DNA of 64,000 bases from the NCBI GenBank assembly GCA_963766365.1, contig CAVXZK010000012.1, positions 62,001 through 126,000 on the forward strand, given 5' to 3'. This DNA is from JALORV01 sp963766365 (GTDB taxonomy: Bacteria; Pseudomonadota; Gammaproteobacteria; Burkholderiales; Burkholderiaceae_F). A model generated the notes under the pieces. The model was not told the origin of the DNA and did not search any database. It saw nothing but the letters and a program-made list of their open reading frames with translations. Position 1 is the first letter of the stretch; the number at the start of each line of letters is the position of its first letter. Below are positions 1-11,911 of the stretch, piece by piece. Both the position numbers and the translations under genes were made by a program.

Positions 1-87
1 GCGGCGACGAGAACGCGCAGCGGCATGGGAGGCACGCAATCATCGGAGGTGCCGGGGCCGTCAGGCTACCATCCGCCGGGGCAGCCA

Positions 88-147
88 TGACCATCGACGC
101 GAACAGCGCTCATCTCGTGCTGGCCGGCGACATCGGCGGCACGAGCG
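88..147 (+). pseudogene. glk: Glucokinase 5' fragment (glk')
   Basis: An ATG at 88 opens a short reading frame ending in LAGDIGGTSARP, which matches the N-terminal phosphate-binding DxGGT motif of bacterial glucokinases (ATP + glucose to glucose-6-phosphate). After about 20 codons the frame hits a stop at a point where the sequence becomes the opposite-strand glgB remnant. The remaining ~300 residues of a normal glucokinase are absent. The joint lies in a GC-rich stretch around 140-147 that fits both genes, as expected for a deletion through microhomology. A chimeric assembly joint would look the same. Identification rests on about 12 residues only. Confidence 0.55.
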
Positions 148-757
148 CGCGGCCGTAGGGATCGGTCTTGGCGCAGACCACGCCCCTGTCGCGTTAGCGC
201 AGTTTGAACTTGTGGAGCGCGCTCGCTCCGATGCCGGGCACGAACAGTTCCCAGGCGCCGCTGGCGCCGTGCACGCTCAACGGATGCCAGCGCCCGTCCC
301 AGCCGTTGAAGTCGCCGACGACGGAGGCACGCTCCGCGTTTGGGGCGCACACGGCGAAGCGCAGGTCCGGCGTGCCGTCGCGCTCGATCGGCATCGCATC
401 CTGCGTGCGCCACGCCGCGAGCAGGTGGCCGGCGTTGAACAGGTGAAGATCGAACGGCGTGATCGACGGCGCGAAAGCGTACGGATCGTCGAACTCGCGG
501 ACGCCGTTGCCTTCCTCAACGCGCAACCGCCCTGGCGGGCTGGCTTCGCTGCGTCCGCGCCAGCGAAACAGTGCGGTCCTTTCGATGCGCTCCATCGACG
601 CCCAGTCGCCGCCCACCGCGAGCCAGGCACGTTGGACGCCGGGCAGCAATGCGCGGCCGACTCAGTCGGCGCCCTCCGCGTGCGGCCCGAGCCACGCGTG
701 CGGTTCGTGCGACCTGCCGTCACTCAGGCGGGCCGGTGCGTCGCTCGTCGATCCTGC
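140..757 (-). pseudogene. glgB: 1,4-alpha-glucan branching enzyme N-terminal remnant (glgB')
   Basis: Minus-strand translation gives the N-terminal domain of GlgB: EPHAWLGPHAEGAD, then LLPGVQRAWLAVGGDW, then the CBM48 region with FAVCAPNAERASVVGDFNGW and WELFVPGIG, then KFKLR and KTDPYGRA. The catalytic (alpha/beta)8 domain is missing because the sequence switches to the glucokinase start near 140. Two in-frame stops interrupt it (TGA at 662-664, TAA near 194-196), and I find no ATG/GTG/TTG start in frame at the 5' end. GlgB makes alpha-1,6 branches in glycogen and would pair with glgC next door, from which it is divergent. As it stands it cannot give a working enzyme. Confidence 0.75.
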
Positions 758-776
758 CGCCGTCGCGCTAGCACTA

Positions 777-782
777 TATAAT
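777..782 (+). promoter_or_regulatory. Candidate -10 box upstream of glgC
   Basis: A perfect TATAAT lies in an AT-rich patch of an otherwise GC-rich stretch, 66 bases before the glgC start. No convincing -35 element is seen upstream because that sequence is the glgB remnant. It could serve the plus-strand glgC transcript. Confidence 0.35.
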
Positions 783-807
783 TTTGCATGTGGTGATGTC
801 CGCGGAA

Positions 808-833
808 ATGACCGATCGCATGACCGATCGCAT
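808..833 (+). repeat. 12-bp tandem duplication in the glgC leader
   Basis: ATGACCGATCGC occurs twice head to tail (808-819 and 820-831), followed by a further AT. It lies between the TATAAT and the glgC start. Either polymerase slippage or a small operator could explain it. Confidence 0.5.
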
Positions 834-847
834 CCGAGGGCTACCCG

Positions 848-2167
848 ATGAAAGTCAACGCCTGCCCGCACTTCCCGGCATGCCCGTACCCGAGCGAAAC
901 AGCCGGGCCGGCGGGATCGCGCTTTGCGCGCTCCACGTTCGCAATGATCCTCGCCGGCGGTCGCGGCTCGCGTCTGGGCCCACTCACCGACTGGCGCGCG
1001 AAGCCCGCGGTGCCGTTCGCCGGAAAGTTCCGCATCATCGACTTCTCGCTTTCCAACTGCGTCAACTCCGGCATCCGGCGCATCGGCATCGCCACGCAGT
1101 ACAAGGCGCAGAGCCTGATCCGCCACGTGCAGCGCGGCTGGTCATTCCTCGACGGGCGTTTCAACGAGTTCGTTGAGCTGATGCCCGCGCAGCAGCGCCT
1201 GTCGACGCACTGGTACGCGGGCACCGCGGATGCCGTCCGGCAGAACCTCGACATCCTGCGGCTTCAGGCACCGGAATACGTGCTGGTACTCGCCGGCGAC
1301 CACGTGTACAAGATGGACTACACGCGGATGCTGGTCGACCACGTCGTCACGGGCGCCGACATGACCGTGGGCTGCATCGCAGTGCCGCTCGCCGAGGCAC
1401 GTGGCTTCGGCGTGATGTCGATCGACGCAGACCGCCGCGTGGTCCGCTTCGCAGAAAAGCCGGATGCCCCCGAGCCCATGCCGGGCCGCAGCGATGCCGC
1501 GCTGGCGAGCATGGGCATCTACGTGTTCAATGCCGGGCTCCTCTACGAGCAGCTGGCTCGCGACGCCGATGACCGGGCCTCATCACACGACTTCGGCAAG
1601 GACATCATTCCCTGGATGATCGCGCGCGGCTACCGTATCCGCGCCCACCACTTCGCCGACAGCTGCGTGAACATGAACGAGGGCCGCCCCTACTGGCGCG
1701 ACGTCGGCACGATCGACGCGTTCTGGGAGGCGAACCTCGACCTCACCAGCGTGACGCCCGATCTCAACCTCTACGACGACAGCTGGCCGATCTGGACGTG
1801 GCAGGAGCAGCTGCCGCCGGCGAAGTTAGTGTTCGACGATGACAAGCGTCGCGGGACCGCCGTCGACTCGCTGGTCTCGGGCGGTTGCATCATCAGCGGC
1901 GCCCACGTCAAGCGCTCGGTGCTGTTTTCCAAGGTCCACGTGCACAGTTACTGCAGCATCGAGGATTCGGTCGTCCTCGGGGACGTGGACTTCGGCCGTG
2001 GCTGCATCGTCCGGCGCGCGGTCCTCGACAGTCGCTGCCGGCTGCCGCCTGGAACGACGATCGGCGTCGATCCCGACGAGGACCGCCGCCGCTTCCACGT
2101 CACCGAGCGCGGGATCACGCTGGTGACGCCGGACATGCTTGGCCAGGCAGTGCACGAGGTGCCGTGA
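848..2167 (+). CDS. glgC: Glucose-1-phosphate adenylyltransferase
   Basis: This 439-residue cytoplasmic enzyme makes ADP-glucose from ATP and glucose-1-phosphate, the committed step of glycogen synthesis. The nucleotidyltransferase motif AMILAGGRGSRLGPLT near residues 33-48 is followed by KPAVPFAGKFRIIDFSLSN. The substrate region includes YAGTADAVRQN and GDHVYKMDY. The C-terminal left-handed beta-helix carries SGGCIISGAHVKRSVLFS. Length is normal for bacterial GlgC. The ATG at 848 has GAGGG seven bases upstream. It is divergent from the broken glgB and followed by a truncated pdhB, so it is an intact gene between two apparent deletion joints. Confidence 0.95.
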   Translation: MKVNACPHFPACPYPSETAGPAGSRFARSTFAMILAGGRGSRLGPLTDWRAKPAVPFAGKFRIIDFSLSNCVNSGIRRIGIATQYKAQSLIRHVQRGWSFLDGRFNEFVELMPAQQRLSTHWYAGTADAVRQNLDILRLQAPEYVLVLAGDHVYKMDYTRMLVDHVVTGADMTVGCIAVPLAEARGFGVMSIDADRRVVRFAEKPDAPEPMPGRSDAALASMGIYVFNAGLLYEQLARDADDRASSHDFGKDIIPWMIARGYRIRAHHFADSCVNMNEGRPYWRDVGTIDAFWEANLDLTSVTPDLNLYDDSWPIWTWQEQLPPAKLVFDDDKRRGTAVDSLVSGGCIISGAHVKRSVLFSKVHVHSYCSIEDSVVLGDVDFGRGCIVRRAVLDSRCRLPPGTTIGVDPDEDRRRFHVTERGITLVTPDMLGQAVHEVP

Positions 2168-2518
2168 GCGGCGACGGGGCGTCCTCGGGGGAGCGGCGCG
2201 TTGGCTCGACAGGGTGCCGAGGCTGAAGTGATCGACCTGCGTGTGCTGCGACCGCTCGACTGGGACACGCTGGTTGCATCGCTGCGCAAGACCCATCGCG
2301 TGCTCGTGGTCGATGAAGGCTGGCGCACCTGCAGTCTGGCGGCCGAGATCATGGCGGGCCTCACGGAACGCGCCTTTTACGATCTCGATGCGCCTCCGGC
2401 GCGAGTATGCAGCGAGGAAGTGCCGATGCCGTATGCCAAGCACCTCGAAGACGCCGCTTTGCCAATGCCGCCGAAGATCGTGACGGCCGCGCTGGCGCTG
2501 CTGGGCAAGTCGGCATGA
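2168..2518 (+). pseudogene. pdhB: 2-oxoacid dehydrogenase E1 beta, C-terminal fragment (pdhB')
   Basis: From about 2198 the frame reads ARQGAEAEVIDLRVLRPLD, RVLVVDEGWRTCSLAAEI and SEEVPMPYAKHLEDAALP. This is the transketolase C-terminal domain of the E1 beta subunit of pyruvate/branched-chain dehydrogenases. Only about 105 of the usual ~330 residues are present. The pyrimidine-binding N-terminal domain and the partner E1 alpha gene are missing, because the sequence runs straight from the glgC stop into the middle of this gene. A TTG at 2201 could initiate but no ribosome site is seen. The stop overlaps the pdhC start (ATGA), showing this was once an E1-E2 operon. Confidence 0.8.
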
Positions 2519-3696
2519 TCGAGTTTTGCCTGCCGTCGCTCGGATCCGACATGGACAAGGGCACCCTGCTTCAGTGGCGGGTGAAGCCCGGCGATACGGT
2601 GAGGAAGGGCGACATCATCGCTGTTGTCGACACGACCAAGGCGGCGATCGATATCGAGTGCTGGCACGACGGCACGGTAGAAGCGCTTCTGATCGAGCCG
2701 GGGGCCGAGGTCCCGGTCGGCACGCTGATGGCGGTGCTGCGCGAAGCCGGTGAGACGGCCGAGCACGTGAGAGCGCAGCTGGACGCGCTACGGGCGCCCG
2801 CGGCCGCAACGGCCGCCGCCCCGCTAGCAACTCAGCAGCCGCTGCCTGACGCCGCGCCGCTTTCCGTAGAGCACGGACGAGCCGCCGCCTCGCCGGCGGC
2901 GCGCAAGCGTGCCGCCGAACTTGGACTCGGCCTCGAAGGACTGAGCGGCACCGGTGCCGGTGGCGCGATCACGCTTGCAGACGTGGAGTCCGCCGCCTCC
3001 AAGGCGCGCGCGCCTAACCGGGCCGAGGTCATGCGGCAGACCATTGCCGCGGCCATGTCGCGCAGCAAGCGCGAGATCCCGCACTACTACCTCGCGGACG
3101 ACGTGCCGCTCGCAGCGGCGACTGCGTTTCTCGCCGATCGCAATGCGACGCGTGGCGTCAACGAACGCATTCTTCTGGCGCCGCTGCTGCTCCAGGCCGT
3201 CGCGCGCGCGTTGCAGCGCTATCCCGAGTTCAACGGTTTTTTCCAGAATGGGGCGTTCGTTCCCGGCACCGGCATCCACGTTGGTGTGGCGATAGCGCTG
3301 CGCACCGGAGGACTGATCGCGCCGGCGCTGCGCGACGTGCCAGAGAAAGACCTCGACACGCTGAACCGCGAACTGCTGGACCTGGTGCAGCGGGCGCGCG
3401 CCGGATCGCTGAAAGCCTCGGAACTCGCCGATGCGACGATCACGGTGACCAGTCTTGGCGACCAGGGGGTCGGCAGCGTCTTTCCGATCATCTATCCGCC
3501 GCAGGTGGCGATCGTCGGATTCGGGCGGGTGCTCGAGAGGCCGTGGGTCGTAAACGGCGCGGTCAAACCGACACCGCTCGTCACGGCGAGCTTGGGCGCA
3601 GACCATCGGACCAGCGACGGACATCGTGGCGGCCGGTTCCTGGCCTCGGTGCGCGATCTGCTGCAGCAGCCCGCCGAACTGGCGAAGGCACTTTGA
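2515..3696 (+). CDS. pdhC: 2-oxoacid dehydrogenase E2 (dihydrolipoamide acyltransferase)
   Basis: The protein has 393 residues. An N-terminal lipoyl domain has the lysine in VVDTTKAAIDIE, preceded by SLGSDMDKGTLLQWRVKPGD. A short peripheral-subunit-binding segment follows (ASPAARKRAAELGL, SGTGAGGAITLADV), and the C-terminal catalytic domain ends with DHRTSDGHRGGRF, which keeps the His and the Asp-Gly of the acyltransferase site. It would transfer acyl groups from lipoamide to CoA. The ATG at 2515 overlaps the stop of the truncated E1 beta gene, and its own stop overlaps the following acyl carrier protein start. Without E1 in this window its acyl source is unknown. Confidence 0.9.
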   Translation: MIEFCLPSLGSDMDKGTLLQWRVKPGDTVRKGDIIAVVDTTKAAIDIECWHDGTVEALLIEPGAEVPVGTLMAVLREAGETAEHVRAQLDALRAPAAATAAAPLATQQPLPDAAPLSVEHGRAAASPAARKRAAELGLGLEGLSGTGAGGAITLADVESAASKARAPNRAEVMRQTIAAAMSRSKREIPHYYLADDVPLAAATAFLADRNATRGVNERILLAPLLLQAVARALQRYPEFNGFFQNGAFVPGTGIHVGVAIALRTGGLIAPALRDVPEKDLDTLNRELLDLVQRARAGSLKASELADATITVTSLGDQGVGSVFPIIYPPQVAIVGFGRVLERPWVVNGAVKPTPLVTASLGADHRTSDGHRGGRFLASVRDLLQQPAELAKAL

Positions 3697-3941
3697 TGAC
3701 GCGCGACGAACTGCGCGCAGCGCTTCTCGACTGCCTCAGCCGCATTGCGCCGGAGGTCGACCTCGCCGGGCTGCGACCCGCACAGCGGCTGCGCGACCAG
3801 GTCGACCTGGACTCGGTCGACTGGATGAACTTCCTGGTGGCTGTGCACGCCGCCCTCGGCATCGACATCCCCGATGTCGACGCCGCGCGCCTCACGACCC
3901 TGGACCAGCTGATCGACTACTGCACTGCCCGGCTGCGATGA
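3696..3941 (+). CDS. Acyl carrier protein-like protein
   Basis: This 81-residue protein has a four-helix carrier-protein pattern and the motif VDLDSVDWMNFLV, in which Ser (about residue 45) is the expected phosphopantetheine site. Its start overlaps the pdhC stop (TGATG), so the two are translationally coupled. It differs from housekeeping AcpP, which usually shows DSLDTVEL and sits between fabD/fabG and fabF. Its coupling to a 2-oxoacid dehydrogenase E2 suggests that acyl groups from E2 may be passed to this carrier, or that it is a dedicated carrier for a branched or special acyl chain. That role is inference. Confidence 0.75.
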   Translation: MTRDELRAALLDCLSRIAPEVDLAGLRPAQRLRDQVDLDSVDWMNFLVAVHAALGIDIPDVDAARLTTLDQLIDYCTARLR

Positions 3942-4089
3942 CGATGTGATCTCCTTGCCCGGGTTGCAGCCGGGAAATGACCATTCGTCTTAATCGGTTC
4001 TCGTCGGTCGGCCTGCACTCCGTGGCCGACTGACTAGTCCGGGTGAGTGCACCTGCTTCATCGAAGTCGATGCGTGCACTTGCGAGAAG

Positions 4090-5697
4090 TCACTCCGGGC
4101 CCCACCTCGTATGCAGCCGCGTGTCGAGGTCGAGTTCCAGTTCGCCGGCCGGCACGGTACCGGGATCACCCCGCGAGCGCGATCCACGCGTCGTTGCGCC
4201 GCGCACGGTCAGCGGCGGCTCGCGGCTCGGCAGCAGGCCGCCCAGCGTGCCTGGCGACGGGAAATGCGCCGACAGGCGCTGCTTGATGTGATCGGCCTGC
4301 GCGCGCAGGCCATGCCGCGAGTAGGTGGTGAAGAGCCCCAGGAGGCAGTCGGCGAGTTGCCGGCTGTACAGGTTCTTCGTCGTTTCGTCGCCCAGAAGCC
4401 CGTCGAGCACGCGCAGCGCGGCCGAGTCTTCCCGCGTGGCGACGAGGCGGCGCGCCAGCCGCAGTTGTTCGTCGACCGGCAGCACCTTCAGTACATGCGG
4501 CTGGCTCATCTGCGTGTAGACCGGTCGCAGCTCGGTGCGTGCGTGCCTGGCCCGTATCCACAGTACCCGGAGGGCGGCATCCAGGAGCGTGTCCTTGTCA
4601 CGGCCGAGCAGCGCCATGTTGAAGTACGCCGTCGCGTGCTGCGTGTTGGACGGATCCTCCTGCAGCAATTCCGAGTAGGCGCGCGCTGCGCGGCGCGTAT
4701 CCAGCTTGGCGGCGGCCTGCCGCGCTTCCATCAGGAGACTGGACTTGCGTTCTGCCGGCGCCGGCGCGTACTGCTCCTCGAGGATCCGGTCGACCTTGTC
4801 CTGGTCGGCTGGCTTCAGCAGCCACGCCATCGTGGCGCCGGAAATGAAGCCGGCAATGTGCGCGTCGTAGGCAACGCGGCTGCCGGGCGACAGCACCCAC
4901 TGGACGGCCTCGATGACCAGCCATACCGGCAACAGCATCAGCGCCGGCACCCGCGCGGTGTTGAAGTAGACGAACAGCCAGTAGAAGACCGGCACCTTGC
5001 GAGTCCCGTAGAGCACCGCGACCATCGCCATCGTCCCGGAGATGGCGCCCGATGCGCCGATAAGCCCCTGGTCGGTGATCAGCAGGTGCACGGCTCCGGC
5101 GACGGCACCGCTGGCAAGGTAGGCCAGCAGGAAACGGGACCGCCCGAGCGCCGCTTCGGCGAAGGGGGCGGCCAGCAGCAGGATCGCCAGGTTGCCCAGA
5201 AGGTGCGCGGCATCACCATGAAGGAACTGGTAAGTGATCAACCGAACGACGTTCGTGGCCCCCGGCTGCAGCGAAAAGCGCTCGGTGAACACCTGACCCA
5301 TCAGCGACTTGAAACGGTCGCGCTGCTCGCGCCATGGCGCGAAGCCCGGGTCATCGCGACGGACGACGGCGCCGGCGTCGAGTTCCTTCATGAACTCCCG
5401 GTCGTGGTGCATCGCCAGCAGCACCGTGCGGGCGTCCGGATCACTGGGTCCGGACCGTACCGCGCGCAACACCTGTACCGCACGCGGATCGTTAGTGCGC
5501 TCCAGATGGGCCGCGTAACTGGGAAACTCCACCTGTGGCAGTGACGAGGTGAAGTAGTAGTCGGCCGCACGCTCGTAGGCGGCCCGGTCGCCGGACTGGA
5601 ACAGCAGGAAGACGAGCAGGTTGACCGCGACCAGCGCCAGCGTGATCACCGGCAGTGACTTGGCGGTGAAGCGGGTCTGGTAGGGAATGATCAGCAT
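4090..5697 (-). CDS. Rhomboid-family intramembrane serine protease with C-terminal TPR-like region
   Basis: The 535-residue protein starts with a transmembrane helix (about 15-33), then a soluble insert of ~110 residues, then the rhomboid core. The core has HGDAAHLLGN (H165, N169), the GxSG motif GASGAISG with catalytic Ser near 216, and the catalytic His near 280 in DAHIAGF. The C-terminal ~230 residues are helical and repeat-like (AARAYSELLQEDPSNTQHA), suggesting TPR repeats in the cytoplasm. It would cut membrane proteins within or near the bilayer; the substrate is unknown. The transaldolase gene lies 3 bases upstream, so the two may be cotranscribed. The large loop between helix 1 and the core is unusual. 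Confidence 0.85.
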   Translation of the reverse strand: MLIIPYQTRFTAKSLPVITLALVAVNLLVFLLFQSGDRAAYERAADYYFTSSLPQVEFPSYAAHLERTNDPRAVQVLRAVRSGPSDPDARTVLLAMHHDREFMKELDAGAVVRRDDPGFAPWREQRDRFKSLMGQVFTERFSLQPGATNVVRLITYQFLHGDAAHLLGNLAILLLAAPFAEAALGRSRFLLAYLASGAVAGAVHLLITDQGLIGASGAISGTMAMVAVLYGTRKVPVFYWLFVYFNTARVPALMLLPVWLVIEAVQWVLSPGSRVAYDAHIAGFISGATMAWLLKPADQDKVDRILEEQYAPAPAERKSSLLMEARQAAAKLDTRRAARAYSELLQEDPSNTQHATAYFNMALLGRDKDTLLDAALRVLWIRARHARTELRPVYTQMSQPHVLKVLPVDEQLRLARRLVATREDSAALRVLDGLLGDETTKNLYSRQLADCLLGLFTTYSRHGLRAQADHIKQRLSAHFPSPGTLGGLLPSREPPLTVRGATTRGSRSRGDPGTVPAGELELDLDTRLHTRWGPE

Positions 5698-5700
5698 CGT

Positions 5701-6645
5701 TCAGCCGATCGCGAGCATCAGTGCTTCCAAGCGCTGCGTGTCCGCCGTAAACACGCGGATTCCCTCGGCCAGCTTTTCGGTGGCCATGGCGTCGTCGTTC
5801 AGTGCGCCGCGAAACTGTGCCTCTGCGAGCGGTGCTTCAGTGCGTCCCGCGTCGGGCGGCGACAGCCGGCGCTCGACCTCGCCTTCGCGGGCCGCCAGTT
5901 CGTCCAGCAGCTCCGGGCTGATGGTCAGCAGGTCGCAGCCGGCGAGTGCCAGCACCTGCGCGATGTTGCGGAAGCTCGCTCCCATGATCTCGGTTGCGTA
6001 GCCGGCGCCTTTCAGGCTGAAGTAGATCACCTCGACCGTGTGTACTCCCGGGTCGCTGGCGCCCTGCATCGCCGCTTCATCCCAGGCCGGACCGGCCGTC
6101 TTCTTGTGCCAGTCGTAGATCCGTCCGACAAAGGGAGAAATCAGCGTCGCGCCGGCCTGTGCCGCGGCCACGGCCTGAGCCCGCGAGAACAGCAGCGTGA
6201 TGTTGCAGTGGATCGCCTCACGCTCGAGCAATTCCGCGGCGCGCACCCCTTCCCAGGTCGCCGCGATCTTGATCAGCACACGGCGGGGATCGACGCCCTG
6301 ACGCGCGTAAAGGTCGACGAGTCGGCGCGCCTTTTCGACCGTGGCACGGGTGTCGAACGACAGCCGAGCGTCGACCTCGGTGGATACGCGACCTTCGATG
6401 AACTGCAGGATGCGGGCACCAAAGGCGACCAGCACGTGGTCCAGGTGCTGGCTCGGAGCCTCCCCCTGGGCCCGCCGCGCGGCTTCGACGAGCAGTTCAC
6501 GGTACTGCGGCTGCTGTGCCGCCTTCAGGATCAGCGACGGGTTGGTCGTCGCATCACGCGGCCGCAGACGCTCGATGGCCGCCACGTCGCCCGTGTCCGC
6601 GACGATGGTCGTATGGCGCTTGAGGCCCTCCAGCAGAGACGGCAT
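5701..6645 (-). CDS. tal: Transaldolase (class 1)
   Basis: This 314-residue pentose phosphate enzyme moves a dihydroxyacetone unit between sugar phosphates. The start at 6645 (MPSLLEGLKRHTTIVADTGD) matches the family N terminus; the frame is open further upstream but that part is not family-like. Diagnostic stretches are DATTNPSLIL and RVLIKIAATWEG, with the Schiff-base Lys near residue 126, then CNITLLFS and ISPFVGRIYDW. It is divergent from carA and has the rhomboid protease gene immediately downstream. Confidence 0.93.
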   Translation of the reverse strand: MPSLLEGLKRHTTIVADTGDVAAIERLRPRDATTNPSLILKAAQQPQYRELLVEAARRAQGEAPSQHLDHVLVAFGARILQFIEGRVSTEVDARLSFDTRATVEKARRLVDLYARQGVDPRRVLIKIAATWEGVRAAELLEREAIHCNITLLFSRAQAVAAAQAGATLISPFVGRIYDWHKKTAGPAWDEAAMQGASDPGVHTVEVIYFSLKGAGYATEIMGASFRNIAQVLALAGCDLLTISPELLDELAAREGEVERRLSPPDAGRTEAPLAEAQFRGALNDDAMATEKLAEGIRVFTADTQRLEALMLAIG

Positions 6646-6811
6646 GACCAGGTTCGAATGCTCTCGTAGCGACGGCAAGATATAATTCCGCAGTTTATCG
6701 GTACCCAATTTGCGGTAGTGGGACAGTTTCTGCGGTTTCCGACCCGCATATCGCAAGCCGGATGCCGGCAGTCGCCTCGGACCGCCGGCGTACGGCGATA
6801 AGGAGCCTGTT
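6646..6811. promoter_or_regulatory. Divergent tal/carA promoter region
   Basis: This 166-base gap separates the divergent tal and carA genes. A perfect TATAAT reads on the plus strand at 6681-6686, which would give a carA leader of about 120 bases. No clear -35 or ArgR/PurR operator was recognised by eye. AAGGAG at about 6799-6804 serves the carA TTG start. Confidence 0.35.
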
Positions 6812-7990
6812 TTGTCCCCCCTGATCGTCGATCCGCGTCCCGTCGCGGCCCTGGTGCTGGCCGACGGGACGATCTTTCACGGCCGCTCGATCGGTGCCGC
6901 CGGTGCAACGCTGGGTGAAGTGGTCTTCAACACCGCGATAACGGGCTACCAGGAGATCCTGACCGACCCGTCCTACGCCGGTCAGCTTGTGACCCTGACC
7001 TACCCGCACATCGGCAATACCGGAGTCAACGACGAGGACGAGGAAGCGGTCCGCGTCTTTGCTGCCGGGCTGATCGTGCGTGACCTGCCGCAGCGCGCGT
7101 CCAATTTCCGCATGCAGCGCGACTTGTCGACCTACCTGCGCGAGCAGGGCATCGTCGGTATCGCCGACATCGATACCCGCAAGCTGACCCGGATCCTGCG
7201 CGAGAAGGGAGCCCAGGCCGGCTGCATCGTGGCGGCCCGGGAGGGTGCCGCGCTGACCGACGCAGAGATCACGGCGGCGCTGAGTCGCGCCAAGGCCTAC
7301 CCAGGCATGGCGGGACAGGATCTCGCGAAGGTGGTCAGCACTCCGTCGCCCTACCCATGGACCGAAGGCAGCTGGCGCCTGACGCGCGCCGAGGGCACGC
7401 CGGGGCATGTCACGCCCGAATCGACGCGCTTGCATGTCGTCGCCTATGACTTCGGGGTGAAACGCAACATCCTCAGGCTGATGGCCGATCGTGGCTGCCG
7501 CATCACCGTGGTGCCGGCACAGACACCCGCCGCCGATGTGCTGAAGCTCGCGCCCGACGGCGTGTTCCTCTCGAACGGTCCGGGGGATCCGGAACCGTGC
7601 TCCTACGCCATTGAGGCGACGCGGACGTTCATCGCGAGGAAGCTGCCGGCCTTCGGTATCTGTCTCGGTCACCAGATCATGGGCCTCGCGGTGGGCGGGC
7701 GCACGCTGAAGATGAAGTTCGGCCACCACGGCGCCAACCACCCGGTACTGGACGTGGCGACGAAGCGCGTCTACATCACCAGCCAGAACCACGGCTTTGC
7801 CGTCGACGAGATGTCATTGCCCGCGAATGTGAAGGTGACTCACGTATCGCTGTTCGACGGGTCGCTGCAGGGCTTTGCGCTGACCGATGCACCGGCCTTC
7901 TGCTTCCAGGGTCATCCGGAAGCCAGTCCCGGACCGCACGACATCGGCGATCTGTTCGATCGCTTCGTCACGCTGATGGAGGGGCGATGA
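6812..7990 (+). CDS. carA: Carbamoyl-phosphate synthase small subunit (glutamine amidotransferase)
   Basis: The 392-residue subunit hydrolyses glutamine and passes ammonia to CarB for carbamoyl phosphate, the precursor of arginine and pyrimidines. The N-terminal domain has GEVVFNTAITGYQEILTDPS. The class I GATase domain has SNGPGDP, the nucleophile Cys in FGICLGHQIMG, and the His/Glu pair in FQGHPEASPGPHD. Initiation is from TTG at 6812, supported by AAGGAG eight bases upstream and by the family N terminus beginning there. The stop overlaps the SIS gene start (ATGA at 7987). Confidence 0.96.
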   Translation: MSPLIVDPRPVAALVLADGTIFHGRSIGAAGATLGEVVFNTAITGYQEILTDPSYAGQLVTLTYPHIGNTGVNDEDEEAVRVFAAGLIVRDLPQRASNFRMQRDLSTYLREQGIVGIADIDTRKLTRILREKGAQAGCIVAAREGAALTDAEITAALSRAKAYPGMAGQDLAKVVSTPSPYPWTEGSWRLTRAEGTPGHVTPESTRLHVVAYDFGVKRNILRLMADRGCRITVVPAQTPAADVLKLAPDGVFLSNGPGDPEPCSYAIEATRTFIARKLPAFGICLGHQIMGLAVGGRTLKMKFGHHGANHPVLDVATKRVYITSQNHGFAVDEMSLPANVKVTHVSLFDGSLQGFALTDAPAFCFQGHPEASPGPHDIGDLFDRFVTLMEGR

Positions 7991-8584
7991 GCGAACTCAC
8001 TACGGTCCGGGCCGCGCTCGACGAGGCAGCGGCCAGCCTTGAGTGCCTCCGCCGCGATGAGGCAATGCTCGCAACCATCGCGCGCGCCGGGGAGTTGCTC
8101 GCCGACACGTTTGTCGCGGGCGGTCGGGCGTACTCCTGCGGCAACGGCGGCGCGATGTGCGACGCGATGCACTTCGCCGAGGAGTGGACCGGGCGCTTCC
8201 GCGACGACCGGCCGGGCATGCGGCGCTCGCCATCAGCGACCCGGCCACCTGAGCTGCATCGCCAACGACTTCGGCTACGAGCGAGGTCTTCGCGCGCTTC
8301 ATCGAGGCGCACGGCACGCAGCGGCGACCTGCTGGTCGCGATCACGACCAGCGGCACCAGCCGCAATGTCGTGGCCGCTGCACAGTCGGCCAGGGCGCTG
8401 GGCATGAAGGTCATCGGCCTGACCGGCCGGGCGGGCACACCGATCGTCGGCCTGGCCGACATCCCGATCGTCACACCCGGCGGCACCTACGCTGACCGGG
8501 TGCAGGAGCTGCACATCAAGGTCATCCACATCCTGATCGAGCTCGTCGAGCGCCGGCTCGCGCCCGATAACTACAAGGCCCAGC

Positions 8585-8601
<17 letters not shown>
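7987..8601 (+). CDS. SIS-domain phosphosugar isomerase (GmhA/DiaA-like), frameshifted
   Basis: Residues 1-75 (CGNGGAMCDAMHFAEEWTGRF) and the end (TTSGTSRNVVAAAQSA, GRAGTPIVGLADIPI) are clear SIS-domain sequence of the phosphoheptose isomerase/DiaA type. Between about 8220 and 8330 the family sequence continues in other frames (LSCIANDFGYE, then VFARFIEAHG), so at least two single-base indels are present. Restoring one G or C in GC runs (near 8222 and 8250) repairs the reading. The 3' end remains in the starting frame. The gene sits between carA and carB with overlaps on both sides, an unusual place for this family. A role in ADP-heptose supply or in DnaA regulation cannot be chosen from sequence. 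Confidence 0.75.
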
Positions 8602-11809
<3,208 letters not shown>

Positions 11810-11866
11810 GGGCGCAGGCCGCGCCGGGTTGCGTGGCAGCGGCGCTTTGGATAGAGTGACTATGCG

Positions 11867-11894
11867 GCCCCGGCACTGCCGGGGCTTTGTTTTT
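11867..11894 (+). terminator. Rho-independent terminator after carB
   Basis: A 9-bp GC-rich stem (GCCCCGGCA / TGCCGGGGC, 11867-11875 and 11877-11885) with a tiny loop is followed by TTTGTTTTT. It lies between the carB stop and the greA start, so greA probably has partly independent transcription. Confidence 0.7.
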
Positions 11895-11911
11895 CCCACG
11901 AGTTTCAGACG

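Noticed and set aside
1..26. Possible minus-strand gene start (MPLRVLVA), perhaps glgA or another Rossmann-type enzyme
   Set aside because: Only eight codons are inside the window and no ribosome site is evident; too little to name.
4111..5544. A 477-codon plus-strand open frame
   Set aside because: It is antisense to the rhomboid protease, shows no family pattern and is Arg/Gln-rich in the way shadow frames are.
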